Source: Pseudogymnoascus destructans
Lineage: Eukaryota > Ascomycota > Leotiomycetes > Thelebolales > Thelebolaceae
DNA length: 64,000 bases
Assembly (NCBI RefSeq): GCF_001641265.1
Contig: NW_020167521.1
Location: forward strand, 1 to 64,000
Direction of reading: 5' to 3'
Part shown: positions 31,361 through 42,231 of the stretch, piece by piece
Numbering within the stretch: the first letter of the stretch is position 1
How the letters are laid out: each line of letters begins with the position of its first letter
Program-made: the position numbers and the translations under genes
Notes under the pieces: generated by a model
What the model was told of the DNA's origin: nothing
What the model saw: the letters and a program-made list of their open reading frames with translations, nothing else
The model's database searches: none

Positions 31361-32536
31361 TCTTTTCAAGCGCCTTCTGGCCAGCGGCCTGGGCGTTGAC
31401 TTTCGAGTTAAGCGGCAGTTTCTATTTCTTTGATGCAACATCACCTCCCCAAGGGACTGGACGTACGGGAGCCGAGAAGTTGCACCAGGCGGAGTCATAT
31501 CGGATGGATATTCGAGGCCTAATGTTTTCCCCTCATAAGTGGGATTTAATAAGATTTGATCTTCCAATGGTCTTGCTATAATGATTGAATGTGATTGTAC
31601 TTGTGTTTCAAGAATAGTCTTCAAAATAAGGCAAGTCCATGCAGTTTTATGAAGATATGGGGAGGAAATGCTGGTATCTGGTCTGATGGCGAACACCAAT
31701 GAATGCCGGACATGTTTGGGATTCATTATCCAACCAAATGCAGTTTGCCAATCCAACCCAACCATAAATCTTATAGAATTAACCCATTTAAAACTGCGAA
31801 GTGATAGCAGTGGCAGCTCAGTTCGTAACTGTGATATAACTTCACTTTATAGTAATACCAAAATGTTTAATATGGAAGGATAGATTGAAGCATCAAATCT
31901 GGTCCACATATGCCTTCTCAAAGCAGACGTGTGACGTTTCTACTGTGCGGCCGTGGGAACGGCTTCATAATGCACCATTCCATACGCCGCATAACGGTCT
32001 TTGACATCACATGTAATGCACATATCTGAAAGAAACTGGTTGAAAGTTGTGCCGCAGCCACGCTGGCTAGTTGAATGTTTGCTGGTATTATTGCATGCGG
32101 TGCATCCGAGCTCTCACGAACCTGTTTACGCCTGATTGAACATATATCCAAAGCGTAAACGTAGGTGCGGGAGTTCACATATCCTCACATTGGAGTTTGT
32201 TGCTCCCGACGTTGTTGGAGGCCGATATATACAACAGTGGCATCTCAGACTTTGCCACAAACTCTGTGCTCGTTTTCAAGATTCGTAGCATTTGGCCAAA
32301 GTCGGTGCAGGTCCTGCTTTCATACTTAAAACCAAATATATCTGCCAAGCACAGGCTAATTCTTCAGTGGGGAGCAACATATATTTCGGACTTTAAGCAT
32401 CCACAAGCACTTTCTTCCTTCACACCGACACACCTGCTTCAGTCGTGATCCAGTCAAATACTTTCTTCCGTCGCATCCACACACCTCCTCCTACTATCCA
32501 GAGCTCAGTTGCACGTCATCCACGGATATCATCAAA
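31361..32536. other. Intergenic between Myb-like genes D and E
   Basis: About 1.2 kb; nothing recognised. Contains the 3' region of D and the leader of E. Confidence 0.4.
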
Positions 32537-33077
32537 ATGCCACCAGCTACAAACGAAGAGCAGTTCCGCTTCCTGATCTCCTGTATCCGTTGGTCAAACA
32601 ATGGCAAGGTACTAAACTCATTTGGTGCCACTGGAAGCTCATTGCTGACCATTTCCACAGGTTGATTTCACGGAAGTTGCCAAAGAGTGCCAGGTGGTGA
32701 GTAAAGGTGCTGCGTAAGACAACCTCCATTCCCAGTCACCTAGTCATATTCGATGGCGACCTTGATGAGTTTTACTTACAACCGGACACAGCGCAAAGCG
32801 ATATGAGCGTATGATGCGCGCTCATGGGATACACCCCAACGGAGGTCCCGGAAGGGCTCCAACCGCTCGCCAACCAAAGACCGAGCGCAATGCAGGACCA
32901 TCCCCTACCAAGAAAGCAAAGGGCAAGGCCGCCGCGTTCGATGAGAGCATGAACGTTGACGACGACGAGGAGCCGGCGGCAAGCGACAACTTCAAGGCGG
33001 AGAACAGCCAGGATGAGGAGCTTCTCGTCATCAAGTCCGAGCAGTTCTATGAAGTCCAAGACCTCCAAGAAGATTGA
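32537..33077 (+). CDS. Myb/SANT-like DNA-binding protein E
   Basis: Three exons: 32537-32608, 32661-32713 and 32792-33077; product 136 residues. The first intron (GTACTA..CCACAG) is phase 0 before VDF, the equivalent of the VDW/IDW site in B and C. The second donor was chosen as GTAAGA at 32714 because it alone keeps the domain in frame, giving VVSKGAAAKRYERMMRAHG, which aligns with the recognition-helix region of B and C. The Trp of DW is Phe here. A Pro/Arg/Lys-rich linker and an acidic tail with IKSEQFYEVQDLQED (a SUMO-type IKxE-like site) follow. Smallest member of the cluster. Confidence 0.7.
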
Positions 33078-34041
33078 GGGGTTGGAAAGATGATCGGCTG
33101 CCGAGTTGTGGCTCACAGAATTTCCCATCCAAAGCAAGTTTTTCTATGATTTAATAGTTTGAGGCGAAGCATACTTTTGCACATGAGGGGAAGATATGTG
33201 CGTTTGTGAACTGCAGATAGTGACCGTTACAGATATTAATCCGACGCTTCTAATCTGTTTCCACGTAGTAAACATTTGTGAAGATTTAAAAGTGATAATT
33301 GCCATTCGTAGTTGCCGTGGATACCCACAAAGATATGCAGACTCTATTCTCGACCATGAACAACTTGGTCGCAGCTTAACTTTTTGGGGTAGGTGTGAGA
33401 AATTTCAACGTAAGAGTCTTTTGGGGTGCGAGAGTGTCTGTAAAGACAATAATGTACAATAGCACCTCACATGCTTAATTGCGTTCGCGAAGACCGGCGA
33501 CCACGACGCGTCTTCGCAGTTAACCAACGACCCATTTGTAAACATTGTCTCCTTTCTTCAATGCTGCCACAACAGCAACCAAACAACAATTGCAACGGGT
33601 ATCTAGAGTCCCTCTAGTACGGCTCAATTAGGTACGTAGATCGAGTTCTTGTCATCACCAATCCTGCTGTCACTTCGTCTGGATTCTTGCTCTTTGCTTC
33701 CGGTTCTGAGGCTGGCCTCGATCTGGTGCCCACTTCACCTTCCACCTTGCCTACAACATTACCACTTCGTTTGACTTGGGCTTCTTCCTTCACATCCATT
33801 TCACCTTCACCAATAGCTGATCATCAAAGGTTACTATTCGTATATGCTTTTCGCTGGATAAACATTCCACATCTAGGTGAGGTCCTAGGAGCCCCATCCG
33901 ATATCGAGATTCCAATTCACCTGGTTTTCCTGTCAGCGTCGTGGATGATACAGCTGACTTTGACACCAGCTTTCAAGCCTATTGCTCCAGACCCCAATCA
34001 ACAAGTCATTTTTCGAGTACCGTAAACTCGAAACAATTGCC
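33078..34041. other. Intergenic and leader of Myb-like gene F
   Basis: About 1 kb with no supported gene. ATTAGGTACGTAG near 33630 could be the donor of a leader intron for gene F, but the acceptor is ambiguous. Confidence 0.4.
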
Positions 34042-36336
34042 ATGGCTCTAGTAAAAAAACCCAAGGTCGGGACCAAATGCGCCACTGGTTCCGAAGCAAA
34101 GAATACGATTGCTCGCCGCAGGAACTCAGCCGCAAAGGTGGCTGTTGGACGCCCTACTTCTAGATTGCCCCAAAAACTCCCCGCCAAAAGCAGCGAAGAT
34201 GACGGTGTCGAGGACGGTGAACCTTCTTATGAGCCAAGCGATGATGAGATCGATGGCGATAGCACTGAAGGAAACTCCCCTTCCAGCACACAACGTAGGA
34301 AGGGTGCAGTGAAGCCTGCCAAAAAGATGATCTATAAGAAACACCTCAGAAGAGACGCAATAAAATTCACGACTAGCCAAGCTATGGTCGATGCAGAGGA
34401 GGAATTCGATCCTCGCGCTGCTGCGTACCGAGGAAAGGCGACCCAGAGTGGCGGAAACGGACGTAGGAAAGGTCGGAGGCTCATTCGCTGGACCGGTAAG
34501 ACTCGCGCCCGAACAATGCAAGTGTATCCGAAGCTAACACGCCTCGAACTAGCCCAAGCGGACCAGCTGTTGTTGCTTTGTCTCCACCACGAATTGGCCC
34601 GGAACAAGGAAGAGCTTCCGTATGAGGCTATTGCTCAACGCATGTTCCCGGAAAAAAATGCCACAGGTGGCGCTATCAAGGAGCGATTCGCGAAGCTTCG
34701 CATCGAGTGCTTGAATAGGGGTTCGTGGGTGCCACCTATTCTTGGCAAGACCCCACAGAACACTCGACCAGACGTCCGAGGCGTTGTTCGTCTCGCCCCG
34801 GGAATTGACAAGGGCCGATTCGTTCTTTGGAAAGAGGATGCATCCAAACTCATAGACCCCAAGGATATCAACAAGGGCCACGTCGATGCTCAAAATAAGG
34901 GCCTTCAATACCCCGAACGTCTGTGGATCAGCCCGGGCGCAGAGAAGGAGTACCTGAAATCAACGCATGCCCATAAAGCGTTGAATCTTTCTCCCATTTC
35001 TGGTCCAGTCCCAATGGATGATGATGAGTTGCTCTCAGACGAGGATGAGGAGGAAGAGATGGAGGCAGTATCAGATGATGGTGCTGTCGTACCCTGCACA
35101 CCGAAAAAGCGTAAGGCTACCGTCATCACTGACTCTTCAAAAAAAAAGCCCAGGCCAGTTGCTCGTCCAAGTCCAAAGAAGATTTCCGCCAAGGGGAGGG
35201 CGACGCAGGCCGATGACACTGACTATGAGGGCACCACAGCTGGCGCAGGTAGCAGCAAGCGTGTACCAAAGAAGGAGCCTGGTGCTGGTCGATACAGGAG
35301 CCCTAGAGGTAGACCCAAGAGCTGTGATAGGACACCGCCTGACGAAGATTCGGATTCCAGCGCTACCAAAACGGCCGAGTCCAATGAGAGCAAGGACGAC
35401 GAGAGTCCCACCAGCAATCGACTGATGATGATGGCATTTGACAAAGACGAGGAGGTTAGACCCCTCAGGTCCATTGTTATTGTCCGTGGGTTTACTCCTG
35501 GTGCTCTCAGCAAGTTTCCGCCTGGCATCCAGGGCCCTGGGGACGATGATTATGCTGACGACGAGGTCGCTGAGGGTCCTGCCGTCCCATGCCATGGAAG
35601 CGAATACGTTGTCAATGCAGATGATGCAGATGATAAAGCCGCCGTCCTTTTTGAAGACAACCCAGATATCCAATTTGATGATGGCGTAGACGGAGTCGGA
35701 CAAGATGGCTCGATGGATGAGCAACACTTCAACCTGCAGGATCTTCTTGGTGCCATAAACCGGAACACCGACAATAACGGACAATTGATCAATAAAGATC
35801 TCTGGGAGATCCATCTGGAGCAAATGAATGCACTCAAGGGAGCTGGGATGATGCAAAATCTATCCCCTGCACAGTTACACTATCAGACTCAGATGTCTCA
35901 ATACGGACAGACCCAAGCACCAAACCAGCTCACTTCCAATGGCTTTGGCTCTTTCTCGGGCTTTGGAGGCCCTCAAGTCAGCTTTGGTGATTCCCCTCAA
36001 GTCGGCTTTGGTGATTCTCAAATCCGCTTTGGTGACTTCGATTTCCAACCAGTGCACTCAGATGGAACTCAGGGAAAGGCCGCGTACTACAATACCAAGA
36101 ACTTCATTGAAAACGGCTTGATCGATACAGCTCAGTATGAAAAGATGAAAGGAATGAAATCTAACTCAAGTGGAAATATCAATCCAGACCCTGTTCCAGC
36201 AGGATTTTCGGGGTTAGACGCCACCTTAGCGCCAGCGCCAGATGATGAGTTCTTCTCATTTGACTACGCCAGAAGTGGAGATGCCTCCTTGGATGGCGGC
36301 TTTGGGCCCTTGGATCCATTGGCAGACTACTTCTAG
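34042..36336 (+). CDS. Large Myb-like protein F with AT-hook-type motifs
   Basis: One exon, 764 residues, from an ATG in a strong context (GCCATGG at 34042). Basic and acidic low-complexity sequence comes first, with AT-hook-like patches (VGRPTS; later PRGRPKS). A single Myb/SANT-like region lies at about 173-240: LTRLELAQADQLLLLCLHHEL, then YEAIAQRMFPEKNATGGAIKE and RFAKLRIECLNRG. Then follow long acidic and KKRK-type stretches, and a C-terminus with a short repeat (QVSFGD, QVGFGD, QIRFGD) and aromatic/acidic residues like an activation domain. It looks like a transcription factor. It lacks the intron shared by B-E, so it is either an older relative or a retro-derived copy. Confidence 0.8.
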   Translation: MALVKKPKVGTKCATGSEAKNTIARRRNSAAKVAVGRPTSRLPQKLPAKSSEDDGVEDGEPSYEPSDDEIDGDSTEGNSPSSTQRRKGAVKPAKKMIYKKHLRRDAIKFTTSQAMVDAEEEFDPRAAAYRGKATQSGGNGRRKGRRLIRWTGKTRARTMQVYPKLTRLELAQADQLLLLCLHHELARNKEELPYEAIAQRMFPEKNATGGAIKERFAKLRIECLNRGSWVPPILGKTPQNTRPDVRGVVRLAPGIDKGRFVLWKEDASKLIDPKDINKGHVDAQNKGLQYPERLWISPGAEKEYLKSTHAHKALNLSPISGPVPMDDDELLSDEDEEEEMEAVSDDGAVVPCTPKKRKATVITDSSKKKPRPVARPSPKKISAKGRATQADDTDYEGTTAGAGSSKRVPKKEPGAGRYRSPRGRPKSCDRTPPDEDSDSSATKTAESNESKDDESPTSNRLMMMAFDKDEEVRPLRSIVIVRGFTPGALSKFPPGIQGPGDDDYADDEVAEGPAVPCHGSEYVVNADDADDKAAVLFEDNPDIQFDDGVDGVGQDGSMDEQHFNLQDLLGAINRNTDNNGQLINKDLWEIHLEQMNALKGAGMMQNLSPAQLHYQTQMSQYGQTQAPNQLTSNGFGSFSGFGGPQVSFGDSPQVGFGDSQIRFGDFDFQPVHSDGTQGKAAYYNTKNFIENGLIDTAQYEKMKGMKSNSSGNINPDPVPAGFSGLDATLAPAPDDEFFSFDYARSGDASLDGGFGPLDPLADYF

Positions 36337-37367
36337 TACAAAGGTAGATTGCAACCTTTCACGCAGGGAGTCGCATCCAAACATTTGGGGGCCAAACAAT
36401 GCCCACGAACTGAATGCGTCGTCATCGTACGTCTTGCTAAAAGGAAAAAAAAAAGGAAAAACAAGCAAGTGTCTTTTCTTCGTGAACCAATTGATGGGTA
36501 TATATGCGAGTGCCCGTGTTTCCTTGCCGCATCGCCTTGCGACCATAATGAGATTGGATGCGCTCTGTTTGGCATGCGATGAAACTTCAAAGAACAGTGT
36601 AGAGAACCTCACACTGATGACCTGGGGGTATTCAGGAGCTGCTAGGTCTTTACTGAGATCACTACAATCACAGTTCACCTTCAGACTCCAGCGCTGCCTT
36701 CAAAGAGTTCTTGATTTTTTGATTGATGCGGCATTGTCAAACACCGGAGGCTCAGAGCAATGGTCGTAGGCCTCGGGGGTATGGGGATGTTCTGAACTTG
36801 CAGTGGTTTAGATAGACAGCCCATTCAAATCAAGACATATATGACAAAAATGAGACGTGCAAACTATTGCCTGGCCTGAGACTGACGTAAATCTCCCATG
36901 AAGGCATCGTATGAACCTTTCACCAGGAATTTTATGGTTGACTTCAACATCTAATCCTACCTTTGAAGTAGTAGAGAAGCGGAAACGCATGCCGATTCCA
37001 TGCTTGCCGCCGTCGACGAGGTTGATTTACCTATTCTGTGGTCCCAGTTGCATGATGGCAGAATAGGTAAAACATAAACAGCTACTATGGTCTCTCTGGT
37101 CCACCGTACCGACGGCACTCGCTCTCCTCTCCTGACAATCCCTGCGGTTCTGGGTTTCTCCTTCAGCTGCCACGCTATTCCCATAACGCACTAGCGCCAT
37201 TCGGTTCACGACGGAAGAAGCGACTGGAAACTTTCTCCAGATTCCCGAGTCTCTTCATAAACAACGGGATCGTCTTCTGCTCATCTTCCCTCCAAAGTCG
37301 AATCTTTAATATCCTTCAATTGTAAAATAGCGCCCTTGTGTCCCTTTTTCTTCATCCTCATCTCATA
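36337..37367. promoter_or_regulatory. Upstream region of HSP60 with heat-shock-element-like array
   Basis: About 1 kb without a gene. At 37226-37255 the sequence reads in 5-bp steps GGAAA CTTTC TCCAG ATTCC CGAGT, an imperfect alternation of nGAAn and nTTCn as in heat shock elements, about 115 bp before the HSP60 start. Two of five units match well, two partly. Confidence 0.4.
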
Positions 37368-38073
37368 ATGCAGCGCGCATTAACACAAAGGGCTCGGGCT
37401 TCGGTCCTCTCGGCATCAGCTGTGTCGAAATTGCGTCCAGCGGCCAGTGTCAACACCCAGCAGCTTCGATTTGCACACAAGGTATGTTCTGAAGCTATGG
37501 ATTCCATGTGGGCAAGTCTAATTCCATCCCAGGAGCTCAAGTTCGGTGTCGATGCCCGCGCATCCCTTTTGACCGGCGTTGAGACTTTGGCCAAGGCCGT
37601 GGCTACCACTCTCGGACCGAAGGGTCGTAATGTCCTGATCGAGTCGAGCTACGGATCTCCAAAGATCACCAAGGGTATGATATCCACCGCCAAACGTATC
37701 CCGAACAACTGCTAACGACAGGTAGATGGTGTCACCGTTGCGAGGGCCATCACTCTCCAGGACAAGTTCGAGAACCTCGGCGCCCGCCTGCTCCAAGACG
37801 TCGCGTCGAAGACCAACGAGACAGCGGGTGACGGAACCACATCTGCCACCGTTCTCGCAAGGGCCATCTTTTCCGAGACCGTCAAGAACGTTGCTGCTGG
37901 ATGCAACCCGATGGATCTCCGCAGGGGAACACAAGCCGCCGTCGAGGCCGTCGTCGAATACCTCCAGGCAAACAAGCGCGATGTCACCACTAGCGCCGAG
38001 ATCGCACAAGTTGCTACCATCTCCGCCAACGGCGACCAGCACATTGGTGCCCTCATCGCGAGCGCAATGGAGA

Positions 38074-38110
<37 letters not shown>

Positions 38111-39289
38111 CAAGACCATGGAGGACGAGCTGTCCGTTACCGAGGGTATGCGCTTCGACCGTGGTTTCGTCTCCCCATACTTCATCACCGACACCAAGTC
38201 CCAGAAGGTCGAATTCGAGAAGCCATTGATCCTGCTGTCCGAGAAGAAGATCTCCGCCGTCCAGGACATCATCCCAGCCCTTGAGGCTTCTACCCAACTC
38301 CGCAGGCCGCTTGTCATTATTGCCGAGGACATTGACGGCGAGGCCCTTGCCGTCTGCATCCTCAACAAGCTCCGCGGCCAACTTCAGGTTGCCGCCGTCA
38401 AGGCGCCTGGTTTCGGAGATAACCGCAAGAACATCCTCGGCGACATTGGTATCCTCACCAACGCCACCGTCTTCACCGATGAGCTTGACATCAAGCTCGA
38501 GAAGGCGACAGCCGACATGCTCGGCTCCACCGGTTCCATCACCATCACCAAGGAGGACACCATCATCCTCAACGGTGATGGCAGCAAGGATTCCATTAGC
38601 CAGCGCTGTGAGCAGATCCGCGGCGTCGTCAACGACCCAACCACCACGGACTACGAGAAGGAGAAGCTGCAGGAGCGCCTCGCTAAGCTCTCTGGCGGTG
38701 TTGCTGTCATCAAGGTCGGTGGCTCATCCGAGGTCGAGGTCGGCGAGAAGAAGGACCGTTACGTCGACGCTCTGAATGCCACCCGCGCGGCTGTCGAGCT
38801 GGGCATCCTGCCAGGTGGCGGAACTGCACTGCTCAAGGCTGCGGCCAACGCGCTCGGTAACGTCAAGCCCGCCAACTTTGACCAGCAGCTCGGTGTCTCC
38901 ATCATCAAGAACGCCATCACCAAGCCGGCTCGCACCATTGTCGAGAACGCCGGGCTTGAGGGCTCCGTCATCGTCGGTAAGCTGATGGATGAGTACAAGG
39001 GCGAGTTCAACAAGGGCTTCAACTCCGCGACTGGGGAGTACGTCGATATGATTGAGGCTGGTATCTTGGATCCTTTCAAGGTTGTCCGCACTGGTCTGGT
39101 TGACGCCTCGGGAGTCGCATCTCTGCTCGGTACGACCGAGGTCGCCATCGTCGAGGGCGAGGACAAGTCTGGCCCACCAGGTGGAATGGGCGGCATGGGT
39201 GGCGGCATGGGAGGCATGGGCGGCATGGGGTAAGTGACTCTGTCAATGTGATAAGGCTAAGCTAACAAATCTCCAGCGGAATGATGTAA
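37368..39289 (+). CDS. HSP60: Mitochondrial chaperonin Hsp60 (GroEL type)
   Basis: Four exons: 37368-37481, 37533-37674, 37726-39229 and 39277-39289; product 590 residues. The first ~37 residues are an Arg/Ser/Ala-rich mitochondrial presequence ending near RFAHK. The mature part is a full group I chaperonin: ELKFGVDARASLL, TLGPKGRNVLIE, the ATP-site DGVTVA and AGDGTTSATVLAR, the apical domain, KLSGGVAVIKVGG, and the ILPGGGTALL block. It ends in the GGM-repeat tail. The last exon is only 13 nt and encodes the end of that tail (GMM). Hsp60 folds imported proteins in the matrix with Hsp10. The splice choices are fixed by conserved residues on both sides. Confidence 0.95.
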
Positions 39290-40191
39290 GAGAGGGACGA
39301 TAAGCAAACGAGAAAGAACCTGGGTCCGAACCCGTTGTAAAATACTATGTGTCATATTAGCGTCCGGGGATGTTTTGGTGTATAAAAGCAAGAGGGTGAC
39401 TTTCGAAGCGCTTTGATCGACTCCACTCAACTAATTGATGGATGGGAAGACGGCGGGGCTGTGGAGGGGGTCGTGGGAGGGAATGGGACGATTTGCGATG
39501 TGCATGTTGCATACTATGCGACGATAGCGAGAACCACCTTGTAAAGAAGAATAAAAACACTGTAACACTTCTAATATCTGACATATCTCACTTGATGAAT
39601 GTCTCGACTCCGGCTGTTATTGTCATGTGACTTTCACTGAGTGTCTCATCTGAAACCTGCTCTGTGGAATCAAGGGGTTGACGCCTAATCTAGACAGCTA
39701 AATTTGTGTACTGTGTTCGTAGACTGCCTTCAGCCAGTTTGTTAAACAAGATTCCCATTAACTGACGCCGAAATTCGAAATTGGCTGCCTGCCCAGTTTT
39801 CGATTATGTTATTTGGTCGCTGACGGGTAAGCGAGTTGCAGTCACGTGCATCACCCCACCAACATGTCGCAAGTAGCAAGTAGGCAGTGTGTCGTCGACA
39901 ACAATCCCCCTCAATCCCTCACACAAACTTGCACATATCACCCTCGTCGCTGGTTTTTATATCTCTTTACCTGCGGAACTGTAACGACGTCCTGCCTTCC
40001 TATTAATCCGCCACACGATTACCCTACTCTGTACGTCTCTCTCCCATATCAGAAATCCCTCACAATGCTATCGTCGTCATCACTCTCTTCCCCCCTCCGA
40101 ACGGATGCCTTGCGCAGCACCAAGCTTCATGCTGACCCGGACTTCTGTGACAGCCTCCCCAACCTTTGTTGTGCGTCCAATATAGAACAAA
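39290..40191. other. Intergenic between HSP60 and cofilin
   Basis: About 0.9 kb with no supported gene. The right part is CT-rich leader sequence before the cofilin ATG; a reading frame around 39846-40223 has no family features. Confidence 0.45.
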
Positions 40192-40327
40192 ATGGTACGA
40201 GCTCCTTCGCACAAGCAGCATGATCATAGATATACTAATCTTCATCGCCATAGTCTCAATCAGGGTCAGTATAGCTCAGTTCCCCCGTTGTCACCGCCCC
40301 GCAGTAGGCCGATTGAGTGTTCGACAT

Positions 40328-40406
<79 letters not shown>

Positions 40407-40977
40407 ACGCTTGCTACAACGCGATACAAGCCAGTGGCAGGTATAGCCTGGGAATCATCGCTGACAAGACGTTTGTGCAGTGTCCAAGTTTCGCAAGAAT
40501 GCGTCAGCAAGTTCAACGAGCTCAAGCTCGGCAAGAGCATCAAGTACATCATCTACAAGCTCTCCGATGACAACAAGGAGATCGTGGTTGAGGATACCTC
40601 TGAAGACGCCGACTGGGATGACTTCCGCGGGAAGCTTATCAACGCCAAGTCCAAGACCAAGAGCGGTGCTCTGACCAAGGGCCCGCGATACGCCGTATAC
40701 GACTTTGCCTACGACCTGTCGTCTGGCGAGGGCTCGAGAAGCAAGATTACCTTCATTGCATGGTCTCCTGATGATGCTGGGATCCAGGTAATACTCGAAT
40801 GGCGTCTTGGATATGGTAACAGTACTAACGCCGACGCAGCCCAAGATGGTTTACGCCTCGTCCAAGGACGCCCTCAAGCGCTCTCTGAACGGCATCGCGG
40901 CCGAGTTCCAAGCCAACGATGAAGATGATATTGAGTACGCCAGCGTGCTCAACAAAGTCTCCAAGGGTCTCGCATAG
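40192..40977 (+). CDS. COF1: Cofilin / actin-depolymerising factor
   Basis: Four exons: 40192-40194 (ATG only), 40254-40264 (11 nt), 40481-40787 and 40840-40977; product 152 residues beginning MSQSGVQVSQECVSKFNEL, the expected fungal cofilin start. The rest is one ADF-H domain: KLGKSIKYIIYKLSDDNKEI, RYAVYDFAYDL, KITFIAWSPDDAGIQPKMVY and SSKDALKRSLNG, the last being the long actin-binding helix. Serine 4, followed by Gly, is close to the regulatory Ser of animal cofilin. It severs and recycles actin filaments. Two tiny first exons make the start easy to miss. The second intron (216 bp) carries a CAACAA-type microsatellite. Confidence 0.93.
40325..40408. repeat. ATCAACAACAACAAC microsatellite in cofilin intron 2
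   Basis: About five copies of a 15-bp unit built from CAA triplets with one ATC/CAT interruption. It lies fully inside intron 2 (40265-40480), so length changes would not alter the protein. Confidence 0.85.
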
Positions 40978-41224
40978 ACTACACGACTAAGACAGGAAGA
41001 ACATGAATCTGAGCCACGTTAGAATGGACAGGGTGGGAGGACTTGTCGCTAGTTAGATAGCTGTGTGTTGCCCGCGCGCTCGATAGCAGGAGCAGTTCGG
41101 ATGGTAGATGTCGAACGACAGGTCGGCAGAACAGAGGATGCAATTTCAACATGGTGTATATGACTTGATCTTTGTAGTCACACGTATGCTTTGAACACTT
41201 GATCTAGACGATGTTTTCTCATGC
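40978..41224. other. Short convergent intergenic space, cofilin / GET5
   Basis: Both genes end here, in convergent orientation, about 250 bp apart. No further feature seen. Confidence 0.5.
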
Positions 41225-41901
41225 CTATGACGCACCATTCCTCGCCTCCCAAGCCTCTCGAAACAGTGTGGCTGCCCGTTCTCCATCTCCCGCGTCCTTT
41301 ACCCTCTGTGCCAGGAAACCCCTCAGGTCCGTCCAGAACGCCTCCGTCCCAAATACCTCCCTTCCACTCTCCCCAACCGCCGCACTAGGCAACTGCTCGT
41401 CCGATTTACCATTGGTCTTCGTTGCCACACTTGCCGCGCCTCCAATAACCATAATTCCAAACTCAATCTCGGTATCCTCCTCGCCAACCAGCTCCTCGAC
41501 GACCTTGGCGTCGCCGACAGGCTTCCGCCGGTGCAAAATCTTGATTTTATCTACCGGTACATTTGCCTGCGCGGATACTTCGGCTTTCAGGTCAAGCACT
41601 GAGAGAAGGGGTGACTGCTGCTTGAGGGCGACTTCGATTGGAGGGTTGCGCGCAGAGCGTAAAGTGATTGTTAATGTGCGCTGGGCACCTGGGGCGAGCT
41701 TCCTGCGTTTGGGGAGGGTCTTGGGGAGTTTCGGGAGGATGTACTGCAGTTATTAGCAGGATGAGGTGAGTGTGGAGTTTGGGGACGTACAGCGCCGCGG
41801 GGTGGGTAGGATTTGGGGTCTTCAGCATGTGTTGGTGAGATCTTGGAGGGGCGGCTTGAGAGGGTCGTGAGGAACGATTTGGCGAAAGAAAGTTCGCTCA
41901 T
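41225..41901 (-). CDS. GET5: Get5/Mdy2-type ubiquitin-like protein
   Basis: Two exons, 41791-41901 and 41225-41743, with a 47-bp intron (GTACGT..CTAATAACTGCAG); product 209 residues. The N-terminus (LSFAKSFLTTLSSRP..PRGAYILPKLPK) matches the Get4-binding segment of fungal Get5. A ubiquitin-like domain follows: LTITLRSAR, LSVLDLKAEVSAQANVPVDK, IKILHRRKPVGDAKVVEEL. The C-terminal helix-rich part (FWTDLRGFLAQRVKDAGDGERA) fits the dimerisation domain. Get5 with Get4 and Sgt2 passes tail-anchored proteins to Get3 for insertion into the ER membrane. It is divergent with NOP2 across 330 bp. Confidence 0.82.
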
Positions 41902-42067
41902 GTTTGCGGTTTCGGAGAAAATGGTTTATGGCGAGAGAATTCGAGATTCCATAGGAAATAAGAAAATATAAGGGTTGAGAAGGGTCGAGGCGTAAAGTAC
42001 GTGTGGGGGGAAGCTTGGTGGCATTGTATTGATTGTATTGATGAAGCTCCATGGTACGGCAGCCTCG

Positions 42068-42075
42068 GCGATGAG
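42068..42075 (+). promoter_or_regulatory. PAC box (GCGATGAG) in the NOP2/GET5 promoter
   Basis: GCGATGAG lies 157 bp before the NOP2 start. This is the core of the PAC motif found before fungal ribosome-biogenesis genes, and NOP2 is such a gene. An A-rich AAAAAATATT at about 42120 may be an RRPE-like partner. The region 41902-42231 is shared with GET5, transcribed the other way. Confidence 0.6.
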
Positions 42076-42231
42076 GTGTCGACGCTAGTGACTTATCGGG
42101 CGGACAAAATTCTGTTCGCCAAAAAATATTCCGAGGGAAGAGGAGATAAGGGAATTTCGCAATAACCTGCGAATTCTCAACTTCAAAACCCCACCCTCAC
42201 AACAGCACCGAAGGTGCAATTAACCGTCACC

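Noticed and set aside
30881..31765. 294-codon minus-strand frame
   Set aside because: Antisense to Myb-like gene D, which has splice sites and the shared domain.
37518..38381. 287-codon minus-strand frame
   Set aside because: Antisense shadow of HSP60, as often seen for chaperonins.
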